IMG/VR virus record: IMGVR_UViG_3300021356_000032
Location: 1 to 49,477 of that record
Source: a virus
DNA length: 49,477 bases
Direction: 5' to 3' (one strand)
Of this stretch, positions 36,633 to 44,113 are shown piece by piece; the first letter of the stretch is position 1, and the number at the start of each line of letters is the position of its first letter. The position numbers and the translations under genes are program-made. The notes below the pieces were generated by a model. It had not been told where the DNA came from. It made no database searches and worked only from the letters and a program-made list of their open reading frames with translations.

Positions 36633-37358
36633 ATGATTTATCGCCCCGCATATAACAACAACACGCACTTTACTAAATTACCAAACATATTGCTACGCGG
36701 CGGGCGTGATGCATCGTCACCTAGACAGGATGGTTTAACACCAGAAGCGCTTGGTGTTCTTGTTTATTTACTTTCTCATATTGATGACTGGCAGGTTACG
36801 CAAAGCCAGTTATGCACAGTATTTTCTGTCGGCACCACAAAAATGACCACCATAACAAAGTGCTTAGAGCAATCTGGATATCTCAAAAGAACAAAGATGA
36901 GAGATGAACAAGGTTGTTTTAGTCGCTTTGATTGGTTGGTTACTGACACCAGAGGAGTGTTTCCTGACTCACCACTTCCTGATTTTCCAGAAGTGGATAA
37001 CCCGCAAGTGGATAATCCGCAAACGGATAATCCGCAACAAAGAAATACTATTACTAAAGAAAAACATTGGAAAGACGAGCTTTTTGATAAATGCCCTAAC
37101 GGTATCTGCAAAAACGCATGGAAGTCTTGGTGGGAATACAAGATTGGTGGTAACGGAAACAGAAAAGTAGCCAAGGGAACGGTTACAAGACAAACGCATG
37201 ATTTCGAGGTAATGCGTGATGAAAAGTTTGATATGAAAAAAGTTGTTGATTTTGCGATATCAAGAGGGTGGCAAAGAGTAGGGCAACCTGACTGGCAGGG
37301 TCTTCAGTGTTTTAAAAACATATCAAGAGAAGATGACTTATTGGGGGCAGTTAAATGA
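36633..37358 (+). CDS. Replication initiator-like winged-helix protein
   Basis: A 241-residue protein first in the rightward early operon. Residues about 33-80 form a winged helix (GVLVYLLSHIDDWQVTQSQL, then TTKMTTITKCLEQSGYLKR) as in phage O-like initiators. Four short repeats of VDNPQ/TDNPQ type form a linker (about 119-135), then a C-terminal domain with KNAWKSWWEYK. The ATG at 36633 has GGAAG 11 nt upstream; an earlier ATG at 36615 has no ribosome site. Origin binding is inferred. The stop overlaps the helicase start (ATGA). Confidence 0.65.
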   Translation: MIYRPAYNNNTHFTKLPNILLRGGRDASSPRQDGLTPEALGVLVYLLSHIDDWQVTQSQLCTVFSVGTTKMTTITKCLEQSGYLKRTKMRDEQGCFSRFDWLVTDTRGVFPDSPLPDFPEVDNPQVDNPQTDNPQQRNTITKEKHWKDELFDKCPNGICKNAWKSWWEYKIGGNGNRKVAKGTVTRQTHDFEVMRDEKFDMKKVVDFAISRGWQRVGQPDWQGLQCFKNISREDDLLGAVK

Positions 37359-39187
37359 ATGTAAAAGATTTAAGCAGTGAGCTCGCGCATCACGCCGCTT
37401 CGGTGTGTCACGAGTTATATCCAGAGGGTCGAATGGAGTCGGGCTGTTACAAGGTCGGTTCTATTCAAGGTGAAAAGGGTAGATCTATGTCTATTTACCT
37501 GACGGGTGAGCAAGCAGGTAAGTGGATGGATTTTGCTACTGGTGAGGGAGGAGATCTTTTAGATTTAATCCAATACCACCACGGTCTAACTCTTAATGAG
37601 GCAATGGACTGGGCAAAGAAGAAATACTCTATAAGAGATAGAAGTCCCGCAAAAAAAATAACGGCGGCGGAAAAAAAGAATTACACCAAACCAAAGCCAC
37701 CACCACAAATAAGCGGAGAGTCTCTACATAAACATATGGAACAAAGGGGTTTCAAAGATGTGGGTGAGATTTGTTTTCGCCACAAACTTTACGAGACAAA
37801 GGGTCGCGGAGGAAGTGATGTTGTATTTACATATTACGACCCTCAGGGCAAAGAAGTTTTCTTAAAAACAAAACCTGTAGATCATGATGGCAATCCAAGT
37901 ACGCAGAAAGATTTAAAACCAATCTTGTTTGGCTGGCACACAATGCCCGCAGATTGCAGAAAGGTATGGATCACTGAGGGTGAATGGGATGCCATTGCTT
38001 GTAGTGAGTTAGGTTACCCCGCGCTAAGTGTTCCTATGGGCGGCGGTAAAGGAGCCAAGCAAACAAAGTGGATTGCGCATGAGTACGAAAATCTCGCTAG
38101 ATTTGAAGAGATTATTATTGCTACTGATATGGATGAGCAGGGTGAATTAGCCGCCGAAGAAATCATAAGTCGCCTAGGTGATCGATGCTATCGTGTTGAA
38201 TTACCTACAAAAGATATCAACGAGCTACTTAAACGGGAAGGCTATGAGCAAGCTAAATGGATGCTTAACTGTGCATATGAAGAAGCTCGATGGAAAGATC
38301 CAGAAACGCTAAAAGCTGTACTGGATTTTGAGCAAGAGATAGATGATTTTTTTGATAACCGTGTCAATGATCAGCAGGGATTTGGTAGCGGCTGGTCAAA
38401 AATTGATGAAGAAGACATACGGTTTAGACCACAAGAACTGTGGGGTGTTGCGGGTATAAACGGTCACGGTAAATCTATGTGGCTTAATCAGCTTGCGCTA
38501 AACGCGGTTGAGCAAGAGCAGAAAGTTTTAATCGCATCAATGGAGATGACGCCTAAAGCAACTATGGGAAGAATGTTGCGACAAGCGGGGGGCAGTGCCA
38601 ACCCACCAAAGCCATACCGCTCAAAGTTATTAGAATGGATGGCACCCAATCTTTGGCTTTTTGTAGATAAGCTAACGCCAAAACCAGAAGACCTACTGCA
38701 CTGTTTTGAATACGCATACAGGCGTTATGGAATTAATGTCTTTATCGTTGACAGCCTGACCAACATGGTTAGGCAAGATGACTATGAAGGTCAGCAAAGA
38801 TTCATAGAAAAGCTAGTAAATTTTAAACTGTCATTTCCAGTCACGTTGTTTCTTGTGACTCATGTCAGAAAAGGCGAGTCAGAATATTCTGCTCCAAATA
38901 AATACGATGTAAAAGGTTCGGGATCTATCACAGATTTGGCTGATGGATTTATCTCAGTGTGGAAGAACAAAAGAAAATCTGAAGCAATCGAGCAGGCTGA
39001 AATGCTTGGTGAAGAACCTGAAGAAAAGTATACAAAACAATGGGATACCTACCTCGAGATACTCAAAAACAGAAACGGCATGTATGAGGGTCGCGTTGGT
39101 TTTGAGTTTGACGCAGAGACCTGTCAGTACAAGGACAGAAAGGGTGCGAGACCTAGATATTACATAAATTATTCAAAGGAGACTTAA
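37355..39187 (+). CDS. Primase-helicase (Toprim plus DnaB-type)
   Basis: A 610-residue T7 gp4-like replicative protein. The first 100 residues hold a degenerate primase front (WMDFATGEGGDLLDLI) without zinc-binding Cys clusters. The Toprim domain has Glu208 (ITEGEWDA) and Asp258/Asp260 (IATDMDEQGE). The helicase domain has Walker A at 366-374 (AGINGHGKS) and Walker B Asp466 (VFIVDSLTNM). It unwinds the fork and probably primes synthesis. No phage DNA polymerase is seen in this window, so a host enzyme may extend the primers. Confidence 0.9.
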   Translation: MNVKDLSSELAHHAASVCHELYPEGRMESGCYKVGSIQGEKGRSMSIYLTGEQAGKWMDFATGEGGDLLDLIQYHHGLTLNEAMDWAKKKYSIRDRSPAKKITAAEKKNYTKPKPPPQISGESLHKHMEQRGFKDVGEICFRHKLYETKGRGGSDVVFTYYDPQGKEVFLKTKPVDHDGNPSTQKDLKPILFGWHTMPADCRKVWITEGEWDAIACSELGYPALSVPMGGGKGAKQTKWIAHEYENLARFEEIIIATDMDEQGELAAEEIISRLGDRCYRVELPTKDINELLKREGYEQAKWMLNCAYEEARWKDPETLKAVLDFEQEIDDFFDNRVNDQQGFGSGWSKIDEEDIRFRPQELWGVAGINGHGKSMWLNQLALNAVEQEQKVLIASMEMTPKATMGRMLRQAGGSANPPKPYRSKLLEWMAPNLWLFVDKLTPKPEDLLHCFEYAYRRYGINVFIVDSLTNMVRQDDYEGQQRFIEKLVNFKLSFPVTLFLVTHVRKGESEYSAPNKYDVKGSGSITDLADGFISVWKNKRKSEAIEQAEMLGEEPEEKYTKQWDTYLEILKNRNGMYEGRVGFEFDAETCQYKDRKGARPRYYINYSKET

Positions 39188-39523
39188 GTGGAAGATATAG
39201 AAAGATTTGCAGAGGCAATCCGCGTCGCGGGTGTACAGCTTCAAAAAGCTGAATTACAGGTTGCAAGGGCTGAAGCCGAAGAGAAAAAGTTGGTAGCTCA
39301 ATGCAAGGTTCAGGCAGAGGCAAGGGGAACAAAGACAAACGCCGCACAAGAAAGGTTTGCTGATGAAGATGACAGGGTCTTTCAAGCCAGAATTGAAAAG
39401 GGTATAGCCAAGGGTGCGCTAGCCGCCGCGAAGGCAGACCTTATGGCGGCAGAAGTTGAATTTAAAGCATGGCAATCGAAGCTCGCATCAGAGAGAGCCG
39501 AACGCCGTGTCTATGGTTCCTAA
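39188..39523 (+). CDS. Small coiled-coil protein, unknown
   Basis: A 111-residue Ala/Glu/Lys-rich helical protein starting with GTG directly after the helicase stop, with AAAGGAG upstream. The whole length looks like a coiled coil (AELQVARAEAEEKKLVAQ). The stop overlaps the start of the Ref-like nuclease. Its place suggests a replication or recombination accessory role, unproven. Confidence 0.55.
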   Translation: MEDIERFAEAIRVAGVQLQKAELQVARAEAEEKKLVAQCKVQAEARGTKTNAAQERFADEDDRVFQARIEKGIAKGALAAAKADLMAAEVEFKAWQSKLASERAERRVYGS

Positions 39524-39828
39524 TGAAGGGTAGAACGCCCAACACGGAAGAGAAAGCATGGATGGATTTGATTACGCAACTTGGATGTTGCGTTTGTAAG
39601 AAACACCACGGGGTCTTTAGTCCTGCTGAGGTTCATCATATTGATGGAAAGACAAAACCTGATGCTCACCTAAAGACCATACCACTTTGCTATAAACATC
39701 ACCGCGGAGGTGAAGACAATGAAATTTACACCAGCAGACACCCATTTAAACGGGCATTTGAGAGAAGGTATGGCACGCAGTATGAGTTACTCGAATACGT
39801 CAAACAAAAAACCGAACAGCATCGATGA
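39523..39828 (+). CDS. Ref-like HNH nuclease (RecA-dependent type)
   Basis: A 101-residue protein starting MKGRTPNTEEKAWM at a TAATG overlap; a longer frame upstream lacks support. The order GRTP-x-x-EEK, LGCCVC (22-25), EVHHIDGK (36-43), TIPLCYKHHRGG (52-63), then SRHPFKRAFERRYGTQYELL matches the phage P1 Ref family. Ref proteins are HNH-type nucleases that cut at RecA-made displacement loops. Here it may act with the annealing protein and exonuclease in recombination. Confidence 0.75.
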   Translation: MKGRTPNTEEKAWMDLITQLGCCVCKKHHGVFSPAEVHHIDGKTKPDAHLKTIPLCYKHHRGGEDNEIYTSRHPFKRAFERRYGTQYELLEYVKQKTEQHR

Positions 39829-40069
39829 TGCCTCACCCTCAGACTGGGATGCAGTCAATCAGCCCAAGCATTACAAGAAAGCACCTGATGCTGTTGAGTG
39901 CATTGACGCTATTAAAAGTTCTATGGAGATAGAGCAGTTTAGGGGTTACTTAAAAGGCAACATACAAAAGTACGTTTGGCGGTATGAGGTTCACCCTAAC
40001 GGTGCGCGGCAATCTTTAGAAAAAGCGGCAGTGTACCTTCAGTGGCTTATAGAGACTTTGCATGATTAA
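39719..40069 (+). CDS. DUF3310 protein
   Basis: A 116-residue protein with the DUF3310 core VNQPKHYKKAPDAVECIDAI and GYLKGNIQKYVWRYE, ending with an AAVYLQWLIE helix. The family includes T7 gp1.7-type nucleotide kinases and many proteins of unknown role. The ATG at 39719 has a strong GGAGGTGA; an upstream GTG and inner ATGs are less likely. It overlaps the Ref-like gene by 110 nt, which is unusual but typical of compact phage operons. Confidence 0.7.
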   Translation: MKFTPADTHLNGHLREGMARSMSYSNTSNKKPNSIDDASPSDWDAVNQPKHYKKAPDAVECIDAIKSSMEIEQFRGYLKGNIQKYVWRYEVHPNGARQSLEKAAVYLQWLIETLHD

Positions 40070-40466
40070 CGGAAGAGCAAAAGGACATGCGTTTGAAAGG
40101 GATTTGATCCGAATATTCAGGGATGAGTTCGGGTCATGCGCAGATCATTTGAAACGTAACCTTGAGCAATATCAAAACAAAGGTCATGGAGACATTGTTT
40201 TTCATAACTTAATGATCGAAGCCAAGCGTTATGCCAAGGGTAATTGGCATAAGCATGAGTGGTGGGATCAGGCTTGTGAATCTGCTAAAGAAGATTATAT
40301 CCCCATCTTAATTTACAAGTATGACTATCAGCCTGCCCGCATGGTATTCCCATTAAGTGCAGTTGCTGAGGGACAGTATATGGGGTCTAACGGCATGCAA
40401 ACGATCACCACTGAATTTTCCACAGGGATCATGATCATGCGGGAACTATTGGAGGTTCAAGATTGA
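40062..40466 (+). CDS. PD-(D/E)xK nuclease, Holliday-junction-resolvase-like
   Basis: A 134-residue nuclease. Glu12 (GHAFERDLIRIF), Asp44 (KGHGDIVF), Glu53 and Lys55 (LMIEAKRY) form the active site of the PD-(D/E)xK superfamily in the layout of archaeal and phage junction resolvases. It overlaps its upstream neighbour by 8 nt. It may resolve recombination intermediates before packaging. Confidence 0.7.
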   Translation: MINGRAKGHAFERDLIRIFRDEFGSCADHLKRNLEQYQNKGHGDIVFHNLMIEAKRYAKGNWHKHEWWDQACESAKEDYIPILIYKYDYQPARMVFPLSAVAEGQYMGSNGMQTITTEFSTGIMIMRELLEVQD

Positions 40467-40705
40467 TTAAATATTACGGGTTGGACGAAGCAATTATTGG
40501 AACCGCACAGATGTGGGGTAAGCCGAAGGTTGTGGCTTATGACAAGGAAAAGATTATCAAAATCTTGATGCGTGATATGTCGCTGGAAGACGCGCTAGAG
40601 CACTTTGATTTTAACATTGCGAGTGCTTACGTGGGTAAAGAGACGCCGGTTTTTATCACGAGGGAGGATGAGGAATGCATCCCGCAAAACTCAGAATCCT
40701 TGTAA
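40463..40705 (+). CDS. Conserved small phage protein, unknown
   Basis: An 80-residue protein with TTG start supported by GGAGG 7 nt upstream and a 4-nt overlap with the nuclease gene. The sequence (YYGLDEAIIGTAQMW, then FDFNIASAYVGKETPVF) belongs to a small acidic protein type seen in many phages, with no known function. Confidence 0.6.
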   Translation: MIKYYGLDEAIIGTAQMWGKPKVVAYDKEKIIKILMRDMSLEDALEHFDFNIASAYVGKETPVFITREDEECIPQNSESL

Positions 40706-40953
40706 AAAATGCGGCGGAAAAAATATATTACCCCCAGTGCCTTGAGTACTTGGAGCGCGAACTAGAGCCAGAGTTTCACGATTTGGCAAAGGCTACGCTA
40801 CCGTTCTATCTTCCAAAGGTAATACTAGAGTTAAGAACTAAAGAAGAAAGGCGGAAGGCGATAGATGCAATCCCTAATGATGCAACACCGAAACACACAA
40901 AGGATTTAGTCATGAGTGGCGTTAAGGTTATGTGGAAAAAGAATGGGATTTAA
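40675..40953 (+). CDS. Small helical protein, unknown
   Basis: A 92-residue protein starting MHPAKLRILVKN, with GGATGAGGA upstream of the ATG. It overlaps both neighbours (31 nt with the previous gene, 11 nt with the next). It is basic at the C-terminus. No family is recognised. Confidence 0.5.
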   Translation: MHPAKLRILVKNAAEKIYYPQCLEYLERELEPEFHDLAKATLPFYLPKVILELRTKEERRKAIDAIPNDATPKHTKDLVMSGVKVMWKKNGI

Positions 40954-41365
40954 GGAAGATTTAGAAAGGGGTGGAAGGATTGAGGAGGCGCTCCTAAAAC
41001 GCCTTAGAATGGCTTTTGAGAGGTCTGAGAGGGCTTCTGGATGCCATCCTGAGTATGACATAAAAATACCCGAACTTGACCTTAAAATAGAAGTAAAATA
41101 TGACCCCATGTCGATGCAAACAGGTAATGTCGTCGTCGAGTATTATCACAGGAAGCCAAGCGCTCTTTCTGTATCGGAGGCTGACTATTGGTTTTTTGAT
41201 TTGGGGGATCAGGAGTATTGGTTTACAAAGGAAGGGATACTGAAATGTATCTTAAGTGAAGGGTTAGATCCTGTCCGCATAACTGGTACTACGGACAGGT
41301 ATCCAAAGTGGGTCTTTCTCATTCCGCGGATAAAGCTGATTCGATACTGTATCGGACAGCAATAA
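40943..41365 (+). CDS. Second PD-(D/E)xK-like nuclease
   Basis: A 140-residue protein. The ATG at 40943 follows GGAAAAAG. Glu14/15 (RIEEALLKRL), Asp46 and Glu50-x-Lys52 (DLKIEVKYD) suggest a restriction-like nuclease fold; the C-terminal half is aromatic-rich (ADYWFFDLGDQEYWF). It ends the rightward early operon, converging with the leftward array and overlapping its last gene by 47 nt. Confidence 0.55.
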   Translation: MGFKEDLERGGRIEEALLKRLRMAFERSERASGCHPEYDIKIPELDLKIEVKYDPMSMQTGNVVVEYYHRKPSALSVSEADYWFFDLGDQEYWFTKEGILKCILSEGLDPVRITGTTDRYPKWVFLIPRIKLIRYCIGQQ

Positions 41366-41519
41366 GAGCGTGCCTAGGCATTGATCTGTAGCTTTCAGAG
41401 CCAGTTCCTCTAGTCCAGTTTTTAACTGTTCCGTAAGGTGTTTCAATAAGTTCTGCAATAGCTTTTAATGTAAGACCAGAATCTTCGGCTAGCTTTATGA
41501 ACTCTTCGTTAGTCGTCAT
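41319..41519 (-). CDS. Small HTH regulator
   Basis: A 66-residue protein (MTTNEEFIKLAEDSG) with a helix-turn-helix at about residues 14-36 (LTLKAIAELIETPYGTVKNW). The start overlaps the end of the upstream gene by 11 nt and follows AGGA. It is the last gene of the leftward array and may regulate it, or act as a directionality or Cro-like factor. Only the HTH is visible. Confidence 0.6.
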   Translation of the reverse strand: MTTNEEFIKLAEDSGLTLKAIAELIETPYGTVKNWTRGTGSESYRSMPRHALIAVRYSIESALSAE

Positions 41520-41853
41520 TTTTTCTGTAGTCCTCCATATTATGAACGTTGCCGTCACTTTTTGGTTTTGGGGCGGGTTGATCTGGAACAAACTCAATAA
41601 TAAATGGCTCGGACAAATTTTGAGACATGGTGACATTTCCATCCAAGCCCCACAATTCTGTATTAAGTTCTTCAATCCTAGCGTATTCAATTACAGCTTG
41701 TACGGCGTCAGGATTTATAAAGCTGAACCGCGCACGGTTTACTTGATCTAAACAGCAAATTGCACTGTGTAGGTTTTTAAGGGCTTCAGCCAAGGGCTCA
41801 GACCTAGTTTCAGGTATTTCACAGTCTTCCAGTAATTCTTTGTATAAGCGCAT
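41509..41853 (-). CDS. Hypothetical protein
   Basis: A 114-residue protein starting MRLYKELLEDCEIPE. The ATG at 41853 has GGAGG 5 nt upstream, so the GTG two codons earlier is not needed. The N-terminal part is helical; the last 20 residues are hydrophilic (KPKSDGNVHNMEDYRK). The GNVHNMEDYR ending is common in small phage proteins of unknown function. Confidence 0.5.
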   Translation of the reverse strand: MRLYKELLEDCEIPETRSEPLAEALKNLHSAICCLDQVNRARFSFINPDAVQAVIEYARIEELNTELWGLDGNVTMSQNLSEPFIIEFVPDQPAPKPKSDGNVHNMEDYRKNDD

Positions 41854-41878
41854 ATGCACCTCCAGTTATTGATATTAT

Positions 41879-42058
41879 TTAATATGGCGGACGCCACAAT
41901 TCTTCGACTTCTTCGCTGTCGCATTCGGGGCAGTAGATTGTGTAAGACGTGCGCGAGACCCTCTGATCCCCATAAGGTTCAAGGTCTACGCATTCATGAA
42001 TTATAAATTCGTCACGATCACCATCGAATGAACAGCAAAGGCATTCAAACCTTTGCAT
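41879..42058 (-). CDS. Small zinc-ribbon-like protein
   Basis: A 59-residue protein (MQRFECLCCSFDGDRDEF) with C6, C8/C9 and C43-P-E-C46, an arrangement fit for one zinc ion. The GTGGAG ahead of the ATG supports the start. It is acidic. It lies between the 127-residue gene with its folded 3' leader and the 114-residue gene. Function unknown; such small zinc proteins often bind nucleic acid or enzymes. Confidence 0.6.
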   Translation of the reverse strand: MQRFECLCCSFDGDRDEFIIHECVDLEPYGDQRVSRTSYTIYCPECDSEEVEELWRPPY

Positions 42059-42096
42059 TGTTTACTCCACGGGTAATTTTAGAATAGAATGTTTAG

Positions 42097-42145
42097 GACG
42101 GCTCGGCACTATCCGTGTGCCTTTACCCTCCTCAGGTGAGCCGTC
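42097..42145 (-). ncRNA. Structured leader upstream of the zinc-ribbon gene
   Basis: On the minus strand GACGGCTC pairs with GAGCCGTC (8 bp), enclosing CCTGAGGAGG, the ribosome-site element of this operon, and an inner hairpin GGCAC/GTGCC. No start codon follows the element at normal distance, and no GAAA is present, so it is neither a usual ribosome site nor a hammerhead. It lies 38 nt before the start of the 59-residue gene. Possible regulatory or processing element. Confidence 0.5.
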
Positions 42146-42147
42146 AC

Positions 42148-42531
42148 CTATAAAATACTTCTCAGCTTCAACTCAGTAGGAATCGTTTGACGTACTGTCA
42201 ACGATGGGGCGTTAATTATGATTGATTTGCCTCTAGCCGTTCTGGCAAACATCAAATATGAAACAAGATTTGCGGATAATTCATGTGTGTCTGGGAAGCC
42301 GTGTAAGGCATCCTGACCGTCCCATGTGTGCACAATAATTTTTCCACCTGATGATTTGCTATTAATTTCAGCTTTTATTTTTTGCCTGTGTGCAAGAAAG
42401 TCAAACCCTTGATGCTCTTTGAGCATTTTGCGAAGAACGTTTTTTTGCTTCGAAGTTTTTGCCTTTCTCAACAAGGCGACTGCGACCAAATAGCGAGGGT
42501 CGTTTTCCTTGTAAGATTTTCTTCCAAACAT
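42148..42531 (-). CDS. Hypothetical basic protein
   Basis: A 127-residue Lys/Arg-rich protein (MFGRKSYKENDPRYLVAVAL). The first half is helical and basic (KAKTSKQKNVLRKMLKEH), which could bind nucleic acid. AAGG precedes the ATG. A TATAAT-like hexamer on the minus strand (42583-42588) could start extra transcription here, but I see no good -35. No family recognised. Confidence 0.5.
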   Translation of the reverse strand: MFGRKSYKENDPRYLVAVALLRKAKTSKQKNVLRKMLKEHQGFDFLAHRQKIKAEINSKSSGGKIIVHTWDGQDALHGFPDTHELSANLVSYLMFARTARGKSIIINAPSLTVRQTIPTELKLRSIL

Positions 42532-42604
42532 TTTTATACCTTGTCATTTATTATTGCTTTTGCATTATTTAAATTAACATAAATTATACTTTATTGCATT
42601 AATA

Positions 42605-43042
42605 CTAAAGTATTAGATGGCTGTTTTTTTCAGCAGTTTGGCAGGGAAATTTTTCTCTATAAAGGGCAGGAGCCTCTTCGTAAGAAAAGTATACATATTG
42701 ATATCCATTTCGTATAACAAAGCCAACAATTTTATTGTCTGGGTTCTCGGTCAATCTAAATTCATTTTGGTCTATCTCATAGACAGGTGCTCCTCCCGCG
42801 CTAATTGCAGTCCATTTGTCAGCGAGCACACAACCATTAACGGCACTATGAATTTCGCATAACTTAATTGCTTTATCTTCACGTTGGTTAACAATTCGCT
42901 CATAGGTAGCCTCGCTTCCGTATTGTTTAATACGATTTAAGGCAGAGACTTCATAGTCATAAGCGTGATAAAACAAAACGATGTTTTTACCGCTGATTCT
43001 TTTTACGTTTTTACTGCGTAAGAAAATTGCATTATTTGACAT
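42605..43042 (-). CDS. Hypothetical protein after ribozyme 1
   Basis: A 145-residue protein starting MSNNAIFLRSKNVKRI. The ATG at 43042 is fixed by the ribosome-site hairpin GAGGAGGTTT just upstream; a longer frame to 43273 would run through the ribozyme and is rejected. The C-terminal half (IVGFVIRNGYQYVYFSYEE) looks beta-rich. Unknown function. It follows hammerhead ribozyme 1, which should cut its mRNA 31 nt before the start. Confidence 0.6.
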   Translation of the reverse strand: MSNNAIFLRSKNVKRISGKNIVLFYHAYDYEVSALNRIKQYGSEATYERIVNQREDKAIKLCEIHSAVNGCVLADKWTAISAGGAPVYEIDQNEFRLTENPDNKIVGFVIRNGYQYVYFSYEEAPALYREKFPCQTAEKNSHLIL

Positions 43043-43044
43043 AT

Positions 43045-43060
43045 AAACCTCCTCAGGTTT
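43045..43060 (-). promoter_or_regulatory. Ribosome-site hairpin a
   Basis: AAACCT and AGGTTT form a 6-bp stem with loop GAGG. The Shine-Dalgarno GAGGAGG spans loop and 3' arm. Confidence 0.75.
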
Positions 43061-43069
43061 TTTAGTTAT

Positions 43070-43160
43070 CCAAGAGTCCAGTACACAAATGGTGAAAAAA
43101 AATTCTATTTGTGTACTTAGACTTTCGATCGAGGAACTACCTCGACAACTCATCAGTTGG
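43070..43160 (-). ncRNA. Hammerhead ribozyme 1 (type I, long stem III)
   Basis: On the minus strand CCAA-CTGATGA, stem II (TCGAGG/CCTCGA, loop TAGTT), GAAA, then an unusually long stem III (AGTC/GACT plus GTACACAAAT/ATTTGTGTAC) and CUC before TTGG. Stem I is CCAA/TTGG. Cutting is expected between 43074 and 43073. Loop II TAGTT pairs with AACTA downstream of stem I. The stop codon of the 62-residue gene lies in loop II. Confidence 0.88.
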
Positions 43161-43325
43161 AAAGATTTCAACCGCTTCAACCACTGTTTCGGTTGATCTG
43201 GTTTTCCCCGCCCATTTCGTATTGAGTGCTTCATAATACGAATCGATGGCTTCTTCTTGAGATTCAGCGCCAACGTGATACTCGTTGACGCATACTTCTC
43301 GCGTTATTACACGGTATGTAGGCAT
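43137..43325 (-). CDS. Hypothetical protein whose end encodes a ribozyme core
   Basis: A 62-residue protein (MPTYRVITREVCVNEYHVGA) with GGGAGG before the ATG. Its last codons, for PTDELSR and the TAG stop, are at the same time the stem I, CUGAUGAG core and stem II of hammerhead 1, so protein end and ribozyme constrain each other. If the ribozyme cuts, this mRNA stays intact upstream with a folded 3' end. The N-terminal beta pattern is common in small phage proteins. No known function. Confidence 0.6.
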   Translation of the reverse strand: MPTYRVITREVCVNEYHVGAESQEEAIDSYYEALNTKWAGKTRSTETVVEAVEIFPTDELSR

Positions 43326-43334
43326 TTTACCTCC

Positions 43335-43502
43335 CTAATATTGATCGCATTCGTCCTGAATGCCCAGTTTAAAACGATCAGCCCATTTCTGTTCGATCGC
43401 TTCTTTTCTTTCTTTTTCTCGCTCGTCTTCACGAGCGCGTTCAAGGTCGCTCATGTCCCAGTAGCGCTCCCACTGGGCGATATCTGCAAATGGGTTATCC
43501 AT
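43335..43502 (-). CDS. Small charged protein
   Basis: A 55-residue, very charged helical protein (MDNPFADIAQWERYW, then an Arg/Glu/Lys stretch). Its ATG overlaps the last codons of the upstream gene by 8 nt and has GGAGGA 6 nt before it, which strongly supports translation. Unknown function. Confidence 0.6.
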   Translation of the reverse strand: MDNPFADIAQWERYWDMSDLERAREDEREKERKEAIEQKWADRFKLGIQDECDQY

Positions 43503-43680
43503 TAAACTTCCTCCATAGTGTGTAGTACCTCAGGTCTTTATCAGGTAGCAGGTCAAGCAATTCGCGCAGTGCGTCCAATTCGCGCTCGTAGATGTCGTTT
43601 TCAGCAGTCTTGATTACCTTGCTGATCAGTAAAGCTCTGTCGAACTCGCGCACGGCGTCTGAAGGGGTGATCTTTTTCAT
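43495..43680 (-). CDS. Small helical protein
   Basis: A 61-residue protein (MKKITPSDAVREFDRALLIS) whose start overlaps the upstream stop as TAATG, so it is coupled to the 116-residue gene. Leu/Asp/Glu-rich helices (ERELDALRELLDLLPD). Unknown function. Confidence 0.6.
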   Translation of the reverse strand: MKKITPSDAVREFDRALLISKVIKTAENDIYERELDALRELLDLLPDKDLRYYTLWRKFNG

Positions 43681-44030
43681 TACGCCACCCCCTGCTTTTC
43701 TGTTAAGACCACCACATCACGCTCATCGCCGTACTCGACGGTGTCGCGAATCCATGTCCAGTTGAAGCAGTGGATGTAAGGTGAGTGTCGAGTCGCATCA
43801 ATGATATCTGTAGGGCATTGAACATAAGTGCGGACGCGACGAACATCAGACCAGACTTCATCGTCCCAGTCTTTTTCGACATCCTTAACAAGAAGATCAA
43901 ACTCCCAAGCGGTGAGAATGTGATCGACGTTGTCAGGCAGATCGTCCTCTGGAACGTACACGAGAAACCTATTGGTGTACTCGTAGTCGCCGTGGTTTAT
44001 TACGGTCTTGCATAGATGATATTTGTACAT
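43680..44030 (-). CDS. Acidic hypothetical protein after ribozyme 2
   Basis: A 116-residue acidic protein with many Asp, Tyr and Trp (DVEKDWDDEVWSDV). The start is set by ribosome-site hairpin b and lies 29 nt after the predicted cut of hammerhead 2. Acidity and early-operon context beside ArdC make a DNA-mimic or anti-defence role possible, but nothing specific is recognised. Confidence 0.6.
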   Translation of the reverse strand: MYKYHLCKTVINHGDYEYTNRFLVYVPEDDLPDNVDHILTAWEFDLLVKDVEKDWDDEVWSDVRRVRTYVQCPTDIIDATRHSPYIHCFNWTWIRDTVEYGDERDVVVLTEKQGVA

Positions 44031-44032
44031 AA

Positions 44033-44046
44033 ATCCTCCTCAGGAT
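44033..44046 (-). promoter_or_regulatory. Ribosome-site hairpin b
   Basis: ATCCT and AGGAT form a 5-bp stem with loop GAGG, ahead of the 116-residue gene. Confidence 0.75.
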
Positions 44047-44054
44047 ATTGGTTA

Positions 44055-44113
44055 TCTAGGACGCACCCGAAGGTGCGTTTCGACTGAGAACCACTCAGCA
44101 CTCATCAGCTAGA
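44055..44113 (-). ncRNA. Hammerhead ribozyme 2 (type I)
   Basis: Minus strand: stem I TCTAG/CTAGA, CTGATGA, stem II CTGAG/CTCAG with loop TGGTT, GAAA, stem III ACGCACC/GGTGCGT closed by a TTCG tetraloop, then GUC. Cut expected between 44060 and 44059. Loop II TGGTT is fully complementary to AACCA just after stem I. The stop codon of the 79-residue gene is the TAG of stem I. Confidence 0.93.

Noticed and set aside
42097-42145. Eighth hammerhead ribozyme
   Set aside because: CTGAGGA fits the first box, but no GAAA and no NUH at the needed place are present.
43043-43273. Longer 222-residue form of the 145-residue gene
   Set aside because: The extra N-terminus would read through ribozyme 1 and overlap the 62-residue gene; the ribosome-site hairpin fixes the start at 43042.
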